A stretch of DNA of 64,000 bases from NCBI GenBank assembly GCA_964020085.1, contig OZ026607.1, positions 21,002,606 through 21,066,605 on the forward strand, read 5' to 3'. The translations under genes were made by a program, and so were the position numbers. Shown here piece after piece: positions 1-10,765 of the stretch; positions within the stretch are counted from its first letter, which is position 1; each line of letters begins with the position of its first letter. The stretch comes from Micromussa lordhowensis (Eukaryota > Cnidaria > Anthozoa > Scleractinia > Lobophylliidae). The notes beneath the pieces were generated by a model. The model had not been told where the DNA came from and made no database searches. It saw nothing but the letters and a program-made list of their open reading frames with translations.

Positions 1-207
1 TCCTAGTTAGAACATGCTGGCATTCGCGCCAGGGTGTTTTTTCTGGCCTTCTTTTTGCAGGAGTTTGCCCTGGTCCCAACTTTGCAGAATTTCAGAAAAC
101 GCGCGCTGGGGGTCCCCTTGGCAAATTTGACATAGCTCGGCTCCACGGGCACTTTAAGAGGCGCGGTTTGCAGAAATGTGTTGTGTTAGGTTGGCACTTG
201 AAGGAAA
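1..207 (+). repeat. Reference satellite monomer with landmarks
   Basis: One 207-bp unit, used here as the coordinate frame. Positions 1-4 (and 208-211 of the next unit) belong to the hypervariable site. A possible hairpin CTGGC/GCCAG lies at 17-21 and 28-32. A T6 run at 37-42 opens a pyrimidine-rich tract ending in CAG at 58-60. TTTGCAG occurs three times, at 54-60, 81-87 and 167-173. GCGCGC (a BssHII site) is at 101-106. The quasi-palindrome GGGGTCCCC is at 109-117 and the perfect palindrome CAAATTTG at 122-129. CpGs fall at 25, 27, 100, 102, 104, 138, 146, 162 and 164. This copy is slightly off consensus near 171-186, where it reads CAGAAATGTGTTGTGTTAGG instead of the usual CAGCAAAATGTTGTGCTAGG. 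Confidence 0.95.
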
Positions 208-1260
208 TCCTAGTTAGAACATGCTGGCATTCGCGCCAGGGTGTTTTTTCTGGCCTTATTTTTGCAGGAGTTTGCCCTGGTCCCAACTTTGCAGAATTTC
301 AGAAAACGCGCGCTGGGGGTCCCCTTGGCAAATTTGACATAGCTCGGCTCCACGGGCACTTTAAGAGGCGCGGTTTGCAGCAAAATGTTGTGCTAGGTTG
401 GCACTTGAAGGAAACTGTAGTTAGAACATGCTGGCATTTGCGCCAGGGTGTTTTTTCTGGCCTTGTTTTTGCAGGAGTTTGCCCTGGTCCCAACTTTGCA
501 GAATTTCAGAAAACGCGCGCTGGGAGTCCCCTTGGCAAATTTGACATAGCTCGGCTCCACGGGCACTTTAAGAGGCGCGGTTTGAAGAAATATGTTGTGC
601 TAGGTTAGCACTTGAAGGAAATTTTAGTTAGAACATGCTGGCATTCGCGCCAGGGTGTTTTTTCTGGCCTTCTTTTTGCAGGAGTTTGCCCTGGTCCCAA
701 CTTTGCAGAATTTCAGAAAACGCGCGCTTGGGGTTCCCTTGGCAAATTTGACATAGCTCGGCTCCACGGGCACTTTAAGAGGCGCGGTTTGCAGCAAAAT
801 GTTGTGCTAGGTTGGCACTTGAAGGATATTGAGGTTAGAACATGCTGGCATTTGCGCCAGGGTGTTTTTTCTGGCCTTCTTTTTGCAGGAGTTTGCCCTG
901 GTCCCAACTTTGCAGAATTTCAGAAAACGCGCGCTGGGGGTCCCCTTGGCAAATTTGACATAGCTCGGCTCCACGGGCACTTTAAGAGGCGCGGTTTGCA
1001 GCAAAATGTTGTGCTAGGTTGGCACTTGAAGGAAATTTTAGTTAGAACATGCTGCCATTCGCGCCAGGGTGTTTTTTCTGGCCTTCTTTTTGCAGAAGTT
1101 TGCCCTGGTCCCAACTTTGCAGAATTTCAGAAAACGCGCGCTGGGGGACCCTTGGCAAATTTGACATAGCTCGGCTCCACGGGCACTTTAAGAGGCGCGG
1201 TTTGCAGCAAAATGTTGTGCTAGGTTGGCACTTGAAGGAAATCCTAGTTACAACATGCTG
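1..1260 (+). repeat. Higher-order segment S, copy 1 of 3 (cut by window start)
   Basis: About six monomers match 8,905-10,165 at an offset of 8,904 bp (43 monomers plus 3 bp), and also match 14,085 onward. Shared private markers include CAGAAATGTGTTGTGTTAGG (171-190), a TTATTTTTGCAG variant near 257, TTAGCACTTG near 606, a TTGAGGTTAG site near 830 and TGCTGCCATT near 1,050. A weaker match continues to about 1,800 through a GGGAACTTTAAG variant near 1,598 and GGCTTCACGGG near 1,796. One base is lost near 1,150 and the T run is 8 long near 1,278. The segment probably begins upstream of the window. Confidence 0.85.
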
Positions 1261-3713
1261 GCATTCGCGCCAGGGTGTTTTTTTTCTGGCCTTCTTTTTG
1301 CAGGAGTTTGCCCTGGTCCCAACTTTGCAGAATTTCAGAAAACGCGCGCTGGGGGTCCCCTTGGCAAATTTGACATAGCTCGGCTCCACGGGCACTTTAA
1401 GAGGCGCTGTTTGCAGCAAAATGTTGTGCTAGGTTGGCACTTGAAGGAAATCTTAAATAAAACATGCTGACATTCGTGCCAGGGTGTTTTTTCTGGCCTT
1501 CTTTTTGCAGGAGTTTGCCCTGGTCCCAACTTTGCAGAATTTCAGAAAACGCGCGCTGGGGGTCCCCTTGGCAAATTTGACATAGCTCGGCTCCACGGGA
1601 ACTTTAAGAGGCGCGGTTTGAAGCAAAATGTTCTGCTAGGTTGGCACTTGAAGGAAATTTTAGTTAGAACATGCTGGCATTCGCGCCAGGGTGTTTTTTC
1701 TGGCCTTTTTTTTGCAAGAGTTTGCCCTGGTCCCAACTTTGCAGAATTTCAGAAAACGCGCGCCGGGGGTCCCCTTGGCAAATTTGACATAGCTCGGCTT
1801 CACGGGCACTTTAAGAGGCGCGGTTTGCAGCAAAATGTTGTGCTAGGTTGGCACTTGAAGGAAATCCTAGTTAGAACATGCTGGCATTCGCGCCAGGGTG
1901 TTTTTTCTGGCCTTATTTTTGCAGGAGTGTGCCCTGGTCCCAACTTTGCAGAATTTCAGAAAACGCGCGCTGGGGGTCCCCTTGGCAAATTTGACATAGC
2001 TCGGCTCCACGGGCACTTTAAGAGGCGCGGTTTGCAGCAAAATGTTGTGCTAGGTTGGCATTTAAAGGAAATCCTAGTTACAACATGCTGGCATTCGCGC
2101 CAGGGTGTTTTTTCTGGCCTTCTTTTTGCAGAAGTTTGCCCTGGTCCCAACTTTGCAGAATTTCAGAAAACGCGCGCTGGGGGTCCCCTTGGCAAATTTG
2201 ACATAGCTCGGCTCCACGGGCACTTTAAGAGGCGCGGTTTGCAGCAAAATGTTGTGCTAGGTTGGCACTTGAAGGAAATTCTAGTTAGAACATGCTGGCA
2301 TTCGCGCCAGGGTGTTTTTTCTGGCCTTCTTTTTGCAGGAGTTTGCCCTGGTCCCAACTTTGCAGAATTTCAGAAAACGCGCGCTGGGGGTCCCCTTGGC
2401 AAATTTGACATAGCTCGGCTCCACGGGCACTTTAAGAGGCGCAGTTTGCAGCAAAATGTTGTGCTAGGTTGGCATTTAAAGGAAATCCTAGTTACAACAT
2501 GCTGGCATTCGCGCCAGGGTGTTTTTTCTGGCCTTCTTTTTGCAGGAGTTTGCCCTGGTCCCAACTTTGCAGAATTTCAGAAAACGCGCGCTGGGGGTCC
2601 CCTTGGCAAATTTGACATAGCTCGGTTCCACGGGCACTTCAAGAGGCGCGGTTTGCAGCAAAATGTTGTGCTAGGTTGGCACTTGAAGGAAATCTTAGTT
2701 AGAACATGCTGGCATTCGCGCCATAGTGTTTTTTCTGGCCTTCTTTTTGCAGGAGTTTGCCCTGGTCCCAACTTTGCAGAATTTCAGAAAACGCGCGCTG
2801 CGGATCCCCTTGGCAAATTTGACATAGCTCGGCTCCACGGGCACTTTAAGAGGCGCGGTTTGCAGCAAAATGTTGTGCTAGGTTGGCACTTGAAAGAAAT
2901 TCTAGTTAGAACATGCTGGCATTCGCGCCAGGGTGTTTTTTCTGGCCTTCTTTTTGCAGGAGTTTGCCCTGGTCCCAACTTTGCAGAATTTCAGAAAACG
3001 CGCGCCGGGGGTCTCCTTGGCAAATTTGACATAGCTCGGCTCCACGGGCACTTTAAGAGGCGCGGTTTGCAGCAAAATGTTGTGCTAGGTTGGCATTTAA
3101 AGGAAATCCTAGTTACAACATGCTGGCATTCGCGCCAGGGTGTTTTTTCTGGCCTTCTTTTTGCAGGAGTTTGCCCTGGTCCCAACTTTGCAGAATTTCA
3201 GAAAACGCGCGCTGGGGGTCCCCTTGGCAAATTTGACATAGCTCGGTTCCACGGGCACTTCAAGAGGCGCGGTTTGCAGCAAAATGTTGTGCTAGGTTGG
3301 CACTTGAAGGAAATCTTAGTTAGAACATGCTGGCATTCGCGCCATAGTGTTTTTTCTGGCCTTCTTTTTGCAGGAGTTTGCCCTGGTCCCAACTTTGCAG
3401 AATTTCAGAAAACGCGCGCTGCGGATCCCCTTGGCAAATTTGACATAGCTCGGCTCCACGGGCACTTTAAGAGGCGCGGTTTGCAGCAAAATGTTGTGCT
3501 AGGTTGGCACTTGAAAGAAATTCTAGTTAGAACATGCTGGCATTCGCGCCAGGGTGTTTTTTCTGGCCTTCTTTTTGCAGGAGTTTGCCCTGGTCCCAAC
3601 TTTGCAGAATTTCAGAAAACGCGCGCCGGGGGTCTCCTTGGCAAATTTGACATAGCTCGGCTCCACGGGCACTTTAAGAGGCGCGGTTTGCAGCAAAATG
3701 TTGTGCTAGGTTG
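1228..3713 (+). repeat. 12-monomer higher-order repeat, copy 1
   Basis: This block matches the one starting 2,486 bp downstream (12 monomers plus 2 bp). Both begin in a monomer with ACAACATGC and an 8-base T run. Both continue with TAAATAAAACATGCTGACATT (1,453; 3,939, first 20 bases alike), GGGAACTTTAAG, a TTTGAAGC variant and a GGAGTGTGCC variant. One visible difference is GGCGCTGTTTGC (about 1,406) against GGCGCGGTTTGC in copy 2. The match is so close that the duplication must be recent relative to divergence among monomers. Confidence 0.88.
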
Positions 3714-3765
3714 GCATTTAAAGGAAATCCTAGTTACAACATGCTGGCATTCGCGCCAGGGTGTT
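2445..3765 (+). repeat. Tandem 3-monomer (621-bp) duplication inside 12-mer copy 1
   Basis: Three monomer types recur in order with a 621-bp period. Type one has GGCATTTAAAGG and ACAACATGC (about 2,471 and 3,092). Type two has CTCGGTTCCACGGG with CGCGCCATAGTG (about 2,620/2,720 and 3,241/3,341). Type three has GCTGCGGATCCCC (about 2,797 and 3,418), which carries a GGATCC site. A partial third unit follows up to the T8 run at about 3,765. Confidence 0.85.
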
Positions 3766-6111
3766 TTTTTTCTGGCCTTCTTTTTGCAGGAGTTTGCCCT
3801 GGTCCCAACTTTGCAGAATTTCAGAAAACGCGCGCTGGGGGTCCCCTTGGCAAATTTGACATAGCTCGGCTCCACGGGCACTTTAAGAGGCGCGGTTTGC
3901 AGCAAAATGTTGTGCTAGGTTGGCACTTGAAGGAAATCTTAAATAAAACATGCTGACATTCGTGCCAGGGTGTTTTTTCTGGCCTTCTTTTTGCAGGAGT
4001 TTGCCCTGGTCCCAACTTTGCAGAATTTCAGAAAACGCGCGCTGGGGGTCCCCTTGGCAAATTTGACATAGCTCGGCTCCACGGGAACTTTAAGAGGCGC
4101 GGTTTGAAGCAAAATGTTCTGCTAGGTTGGCACTTGAAGGAAATTTTAGTTAGAACATGCTGGCATTCGCGCCAGGGTGTTTTTTCTGGCCTTTTTTTTG
4201 CAAGAGTTTGCCCTGGTCCCAACTTTGCAGAATTTCAGAAAACGCGCGCCGGGGGTCCCCTTGGCAAATTTGACATAGCTCGGCTTCACGGGCACTTTAA
4301 GAGGCGCGGTTTGCAGCAAAATGTTGTGCTAGGTTGGCACTTGAAGGAAATCCTAGTTAGAACATGCTGGCATTCGCGCCAGGGTGTTTTTTCTGGCCTT
4401 ATTTTTGCAGGAGTGTGCCCTGGTCCCAACTTTGCAGAATTTCAGAAAACGCGCGCTGGGGGTCCCCTTGGCAAATTTGACATAGCTCGGCTCCACGGGC
4501 ACTTTAAGAGGCGCGGTTTGCAGCAAAATGTTGTGCTAGGTTGGCATTTAAAGGAAATCCTAGTTACAACATGCTGGCATTCGCGCCAGGGTGTTTTTTC
4601 TGGCCTTCTTTTTGCAGAAGTTTGCCCTGGTCCCAACTTTGCAGAATTTCAGAAAACGCGCGCTGGGGGTCCCCTTGGCAAATTTGACATAGCTCGGCTC
4701 CACGGGCACTTTAAGAGGCGCGGTTTGCAGCAAAATGTTGTGCTAGGTTGGCACTTGAAGGAAATTCTAGTTAGAACATGCTGGCATTCGCGCCAGGGTG
4801 TTTTTTCTGGCCTTCTTTTTGCAGGAGTTTGCCCTGGTCCCAACTTTGCAGAATTTCAGAAAACGCGCGCTGGGGGTCCCCTTGGCAAATTTGACATAGC
4901 TCGGCTCCACGGGCACTTTAAGAGGCGCAGTTTGCAGCAAAATGTTGTGCTAGGTTGGCATTTAAAGGAAATCCTAGTTACAACATGCTGGCATTCGCGC
5001 CAGGGTGTTTTTTCTGGCCTTCTTTTTGCAGGAGTTTGCCCTGGTCCCAACTTTGCAGAATTTCAGAAAACGCGCGCTGGGGGTCCCCTTGGCAAATTTG
5101 ACATAGCTCGGTTCCACGGGCACTTCAAGAGGCGCGGTTTGCAGCAAAATGTTGTGCTAGGTTGGCACTTGAAGGAAATCTTAGTTAGAACATGCTGGCA
5201 TTCGCGCCATAGTGTTTTTTCTGGCCTTCTTTTTGCAGGAGTTTGCCCTGGTCCCAACTTTGCAGAATTTCAGAAAACGCGCGCTGCGGATCCCCTTGGC
5301 AAATTTGACATAGCTCGGCTCCACGGGCACTTTAAGAGGCGCGGTTTGCAGCAAAATGTTGTGCTAGGTTGGCACTTGAAAGAAATTCTAGTTAGAACAT
5401 GCTGGCATTCGCGCCAGGGTGTTTTTTCTGGCCTTCTTTTTGCAGGAGTTTGCCCTGGTCCCAACTTTGCAGAATTTCAGAAAACGCGCGCCGGGGGTCT
5501 CCTTGGCAAATTTGACATAGCTCGGCTCCACGGGCACTTTAAGAGGCGCGGTTTGCAGCAAAATGTTGTGCTAGGTTGGCATTTAAAGGAAATCCTAGTT
5601 ACAACATGCTGGCATTCGCGCCAGGGTGTTTTTTCTGGCCTTCTTTTTGCAGGAGTTTGCCCTGGTCCCAACTTTGCAGAATTTCAGAAAACGCGCGCTG
5701 GGGGTCCCCTTGGCAAATTTGACATAGCTCGGTTCCACGGGCACTTCAAGAGGCGCGGTTTGCAGCAAAATGTTGTGCTAGGTTGGCACTTGAAGGAAAT
5801 CTTAGTTAGAACATGCTGGCATTCGCGCCATAGTGTTTTTTCTGGCCTTCTTTTTGCAGGAGTTTGCCCTGGTCCCAACTTTGCAGAATTTCAGAAAACG
5901 CGCGCTGCGGATCCCCTTGGCAAATTTGACATAGCTCGGCTCCACGGGCACTTTAAGAGGCGCGGTTTGCAGCAAAATGTTGTGCTAGGTTGGCACTTGA
6001 AAGAAATTCTAGTTAGAACATGCTGGCATTCGCGCCAGGGTGTTTTTTCTGGCCTTCTTTTTGCAGGAGTTTGCCCTGGTCCCAACTTTGCAGAATTTCA
6101 GAAAACGCGCG
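3714..6111 (+). repeat. 12-monomer higher-order repeat, copy 2
   Basis: This block repeats 1,228-3,625 in the same monomer order with almost no differences that I can see. The match ends near 6,111: copy 1 has GGGGGTCTCCTTGG (3,629) where copy 2 has GGGGGTCCCCTTGG (6,115), and the following monomers differ. Copy 2 is therefore about 90 bp short of a full unit. The flanking monomers belong to the same variant families, as expected for unequal exchange within one array. Confidence 0.88.
4931..6095 (+). repeat. Tandem 3-monomer (621-bp) duplication inside 12-mer copy 2
   Basis: The same three monomer types as at 2,445-3,765 recur here with the same period (for example GCTGCGGATCCCC near 5,283 and 5,904). 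The 3-mer duplication therefore came first and was copied when the surrounding 12-mer duplicated, which gives a relative order of the two events. Confidence 0.83.
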
Positions 6112-8399
6112 CTGGGGGTCCCCTTGGCAAATTTGACATAGCTCGGCTCCACGGGCACTTTAAGAGGCGCGGTTTGCAGCAAAATGTTGTGCTAGGTTGG
6201 CACTTGAAGAAAATCCTAGTTAGAACATGCTGGCATTCGCGCCAGGGTGTTTTTTCTGGCCTTATTTTTGCAGGAGTGTCCCCTGGTCCCAACTTTGCAG
6301 AATTTCAGAAAACGCGCGCTGGGGGTCCCCTTGGCAAATTTGACATAGCTCGGCTCCACGGGCACTTTAAGAGGCGCGGTTTGCAGCAAAATGTTGTGCT
6401 AGGTTGGCACTTGAAGGAAATTCTAGTTAGAACATGCTGGCATTCGCGCCAGGGTGTTTTTTCTGGCCTTCTTTTTGCAGGAGTTTGCCCTGGTCCCAAC
6501 TTTGCAGAATTTCAGAAAACGCGCGCTGGGGGTCCCCTTGGCAAATTTGACATAGCTCGGCTCCACGGGCACTTTAAGAGGCGCGGTTTGCAGCAAAATG
6601 TTGTGCTAGGTTGGCATTTAAAGGAAATTCTAGTTACAACATGCTGGCATTCGCGCCAGGGTGTTTTTTCTGGCCTTCTTTTTGCAGGAGTTTGCCCTGG
6701 TCCCAACTTTGCAGAATTTCAGAAAACGCGCGCTGGGGGTCCCCTTGGCAAATTTGACATAGCTCGGCTCCACGGGCACTTTAAGAGGCACGGTTTGCAG
6801 CAAAATGTTGTGCTAGGTTGGCACTTGAAGGAAATTTTAGTTAGAACATGCTGGCATTCGCGCCAGGGTGTTTTTTCTGGCCTTCTTTTTGCAGGAGTTT
6901 GCCCTGGTCCCAACTTTGCAGAATTTCAGAAAACGCGCGCTGGGGGTCCCCTTGGCAAATTTGACATAGCTCGGCTCCACGGGCACTTTAAGAGGCGCGG
7001 TTTGCAGCAAAATGTTGTGCTAGGTTGGCATTTAAAGGAAATCCTAGTTAGAACATGCTGGCATTCGCGCCAGGGTGTTTTTTCTGGCCTTCTTTTTGCA
7101 GGAGTTTGCCCTGGTCCCAACTTTGCAGAATTTCAGAAAACGCGCGCTGGGGGTCCCCTTGGCAAATTTAACATAGCTCGGTTCCACGGGCACTTCAAGA
7201 GGCGCGGTTTGCAGCAAAATGTTGTGCTAGGTTGGCACTTGAAGGAAATGTTAGTTAAAACATGCTGGCATTCGCGCCATAGTGTTTTTTCTGGCCTTCT
7301 TTTTGCAGGAGTTTGCCCTGGTCCCAACTTTGCAGAATTTCAGAAAACGAGCGCTGCGGATCCCCTTGGCAAATTTGACATAGCTCGGCTCCACGGGCAC
7401 TTTAAGAGGCGCGGTTTGCAGCAAAATGTTGTGCTAGGTTGGCACTTGAAGGAAATTTTAGTTAGAACATGCTGGCATTCGCGCCAGGGTGTTTTTTCTG
7501 GCCTTCTTTTTGCAGGAGTTTGCCCTGGTCCCAACTTTGCAGAATTTCAGAAAACGCGCGCTGGGGGTCCCCTTGGCAAATTTGACATAGCTCGGCTCCA
7601 CGGGCACTTTAAGAGGCGCGGTTTCCAGCAAAATGTTGTGCTAGGTTGGCACTTGAAGGAAATTTAAGTTAGAACATGCTGGCATTCGCGCCAGGGTGTT
7701 TTTTCTGGCCTTCTTTTTGCAGGAGTTTGCCCTGGTCCCAACTTTGCAGAATTTCAGAAAACGCGCGCTGGGGGTCCCCTTGGCAAATTTGACATAGCTC
7801 GGCTCCACGGGCACTTTAAGAGGCGCGGTCTGCAGCAAAATGTTGTGCTAGGTTGGCATTTAAAGGAAATCCTAGTTAGAACATGCTGGCATTCGCGCCA
7901 GGGTGTTTTTTCTGGCCTTCTTTTTGCAGGAGTTTGCCCTGGTCCCAACTTTGCAGAATTTCAGAAAACGCGCGCTGGGGGTTTCCTTGGCAAATTTGAC
8001 ATAGCTCGGTTCCACGGGCACTTCAAGAGGCGCGGTTTGCAGCAAAATGTTGTGCTAGGTTGGCACTTGAAGGAAATCTTAGTTAGAACATGCTGGCATT
8101 CGCGCCATAGTGTTTTTTCTGGCCTTCTTTTTGCAGGAGTTTGCCCTGGTCCCAACTTTGCAGAATTTCAGAAAACGCGCGCTGCGGATCCCCTTGGCAA
8201 ATTTGACATAGCTCGGCTCCACGGGCACTTTAAGAGGCGCGGTTTCCAGCAAAATGTTGTGCTAGGTTGGCACTTGAAGGAAATTTTAGTTAGAACATGC
8301 TGGCATTCGCGCCAGGGTGTTTTTTCTGGCCTTCTTTTTGCAGGAGTTTGCCCTGGTCCCAACTTTGCAGAATTTCAGAAAACGCGCGCTGGGGGTCCC
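6112..8399 (+). repeat. Eleven monomers of the left-domain families, loose 3/4-mer order
   Basis: The monomers are the same variants as in 1.2-6.1 kb (GGCATTTAAAGG, CGCGCCATAGTG, GCTGCGGATCCCC) but not in strict 12-mer order. A 4-monomer offset of 828 bp relates 6,926-7,534 to 7,754-8,362. GGTTTCCAGC marks two monomers, near 7,620 and 8,241. A stop (TTTAAGTT) near 7,665 ends the longest + reading frame. Nothing here is other than satellite. Confidence 0.75.
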
Positions 8400-10765
8400 C
8401 TTGGCAAATTTGACATAGCTCGGCTCCACGGGCACTTTAAGAGGCGCGGTTTGCAGCAAAATGTTGTGCTAGGTTGGCACTTAAAGGAAATCCTAGTTAC
8501 AACATGCTGGCATTCGCGCCAGGGTGTTTTTTCTGGCCTTCTTTTTGCAGGAGTTTGCCCTGGTCCCAACTTTGCAGAATTTCAGAAAACGCGCGCTGGG
8601 GGTCCCCTTGGCAAATTTGACATAGCTCGGTTCCCCGGGCACTTTAAGAGGCGCGGTTTGCAGCAAAATGTTGTGCTAGGTTGGCACTTGAAGGAAATCT
8701 TAGTTAAAACATGCTGGCATTCGCGCCATAGTGTTTTTTCTGGCCTTCTTTTTGCAGGAGTTTGCCCTGGTCCCAACTTTGCAGAATTTCAGAAAACGCG
8801 CGCTGGGGGTCCCCTTGGCAAATTTGACATAGCTCGGCTCCACGGGCACTTTAAGAGGCGCGGTTTGCAGCAAAATGTTGTGCTAGGTTGGCACTTGAAG
8901 GAAATCCTAGTTAGAACATGCTGGCATTCGCGCCAGGGTGTTTTTTCTGGCCTTCTTTTTGCAGGAGTTTGCCCTGGTCCCAACTTTGCAGAATTTCAGA
9001 AAACGCGCGCTGGGGGTCCCCTTGGCAAATTTGACATAGCTCGGCTCCACGGGCACTTTAAGAGGCGCGGTTTGCAGAAATGTGTTGTGTTAGGTTGGCA
9101 CTTGAAGGAAATCGTAGTTAGAACATGCTGGCATTCGCGCCAGGGTGTTTTTTCTGGCCTTATTTTTGCAGGAGTTTGCCCTGGTCCCAACTTTGCAGAA
9201 TTTCAGAAAACGCGCGCTGGGGGTCCCCTTGGCAAATTTGACATAGCTCGGCTCCACGGGCACTTTAAGAGGCGCGGTTTGCAGCAAAATGTTATGCTAG
9301 GTTGGCACTTGAAGGAAATTGTAGTTAGAACATGCTGGCATTTGCGCCAGGGTGTTTTTTCTGGCCTTGTTTTTGCAGGAGTTTGCCCTGGTCCCAACTT
9401 TGCAGAATTTCAGAAAACGCGCGCTGGGGGTCCCCTTGGCAAATTTGACATAGCTCGGCTCCACGGGCACTTTAAGAGGCGCGGTTTGCAGAAATATGTT
9501 GTGCTAGGTTAGCACTTGAAGGAAATTTTAGTTAGAACATGCTGGCGTTCGCGCCAGGGTGTTTTTTCTGGCCTTCTTTTTGCAGGAGTTTGCCCTGGTC
9601 CCAACTTTGCAGAATTTCAGAAAACGCGCGCTTGGGGTCCCCTTGGCAAATTTGACATAGCTCGGCTCCACGGGCACTTTAAGAGGCGCGGTTTGCAGCA
9701 AAATGTTGTGCTAGGTTGGCACTTGAAGGAAATTGAGGTTAGAACATGCTGGCATTTGCGCCAGGGTGTTTTTTCTGGCCTTCTTTTTGCAGGAGTTTGC
9801 CCTGGTCCCAACTTTGCAGAATTTCAGAAAACGCGCGCTGGGGGTCCCCTTGGCAAATTTGACATAGCTCGGCTCCACGGGCACTTTAAGAGGCGCGGTT
9901 TGCAGCAAAATGTTGTGCTAGGTTGGCACTTGAAGGAAATTTTAGTTAGAACATGCTGCCATTCGCGCCAGGGTGTTTTTTCTGGCCTTCTTTTTGCAGA
10001 AGTTTGCCCTGGTCCCAACTTTGCAGAATTTCAGAAAACGCGCGCTGGGGGTCCCCTTGGCAAATTTGACATAGCTCGGCTCCACGGGCACTTTAAGAGG
10101 CGCGGTTTGCAGCAAAATGTTGTGCTAGGTTGGCACTTGAAGGAAATACTAGTTACAACATGCTGTCATTCGCGCCAGGGTGTTTTTTTTCTGGCCTTCT
10201 TTTTGCAGGAGTTTGCCCTGGTCCCAACTTTGCAGAATTTCAGAAAACGCGCGCTGGGGGTCCCCTTGGCAAATTTGACATAGCTCGGCTCCACGGGCAC
10301 TTTAAGAGGCGCGGTTTGCAGCAAAATGTTGTGCTAGGTTGGCACTTGAAGGAAATTTTAGTTAGAACATGCTGACATGCGTGCCAGGGTGTTTTTTCTG
10401 GCCTTCTTTTTGCAGGAGTTTGCCCTGGTCCCAACTTTGCAGAATTTCAGAAAACGCGCGCTGGGGGTCCCCTTGGCAAATTTGACATAGCTCGGCTCCA
10501 CGGGAACTTTAAGAGGCGCGGTTTGCAGCAAAATGTTGTGCTAGGTTGGCACTTGAAGGAAATTCTAGTTAGAACATGCTGGCATTCGCGCCAGGGTGTT
10601 TTTTCTGGCCTTCTTTTTGCAAGAGTTTGCCCTGGTCCCAACTTTGCAGAATTTCAGAAAACGCGCGCCGGGGGTCCCCTTGGCAAATTTGACATAGCTC
10701 GGCTTCACGGGCACTTTAAGAGGCGCGGTTTGCAGCAAAATGTTGTGCTAGGTTGGCACTTGAAG
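8400..10765 (+). repeat. 25-monomer-offset segment, copy 1 (includes segment S copy 2)
   Basis: This block matches 13,580-15,946 at an offset of 5,180-5,181 bp (25 monomers plus 5-6 bp). Shared private features are GGTTCCCCGGGC (8,631 and 13,811), CGCGCCATAGTG, CAGAAATGTGTTGTGTTAGG (9,075 and 14,255), TTAGCACTTG, TTGAGGTTAG, the T8 run (10,183 and 15,364), CATGCGTGCCAGG and GGGAACTTTAAG. From 8,905 onward it also matches 1-1,260. The lower boundary is set where AATTTTAG (10,770) differs from AATTCTAG (15,951). Confidence 0.88.

Noticed and set aside
20..36. CENP-B box
   Set aside because: ATTCGCGCCAGGGTG matches the TTCG and central A of the TTCGNNNNANNCGGG core but not the final CGGG. The variants with CCCGGG lose the A. 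I found no full match on either strand.
126..160. Bacterial-type promoter (TTGACA near 127)
   Set aside because: TTTGACATAG recurs in every monomer and has no -10-like partner at a suitable distance. The setting is a eukaryotic-type satellite.
92..286. A 64-codon minus-strand frame repeated in most monomers
   Set aside because: It starts at TTG (complement of CAA in GGTCCCAAC), overlaps the + frame completely and recurs only because the monomer recurs. Nothing marks any copy as a gene.
4104..7667. A 1,187-codon open reading frame that looks like a protein with 69-residue repeats (similar frames at 1,618-3,864, 16,739-19,708, 23,776-26,097 and 27,912-30,026)
   Set aside because: The frame exists because the monomer length is a multiple of three. 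It opens at TTG, the consensus repeat lacks methionine, stops occur at several different sites in other copies, single-base indels shift it, and amino-acid-changing variants are common. No promoter or start context is visible.
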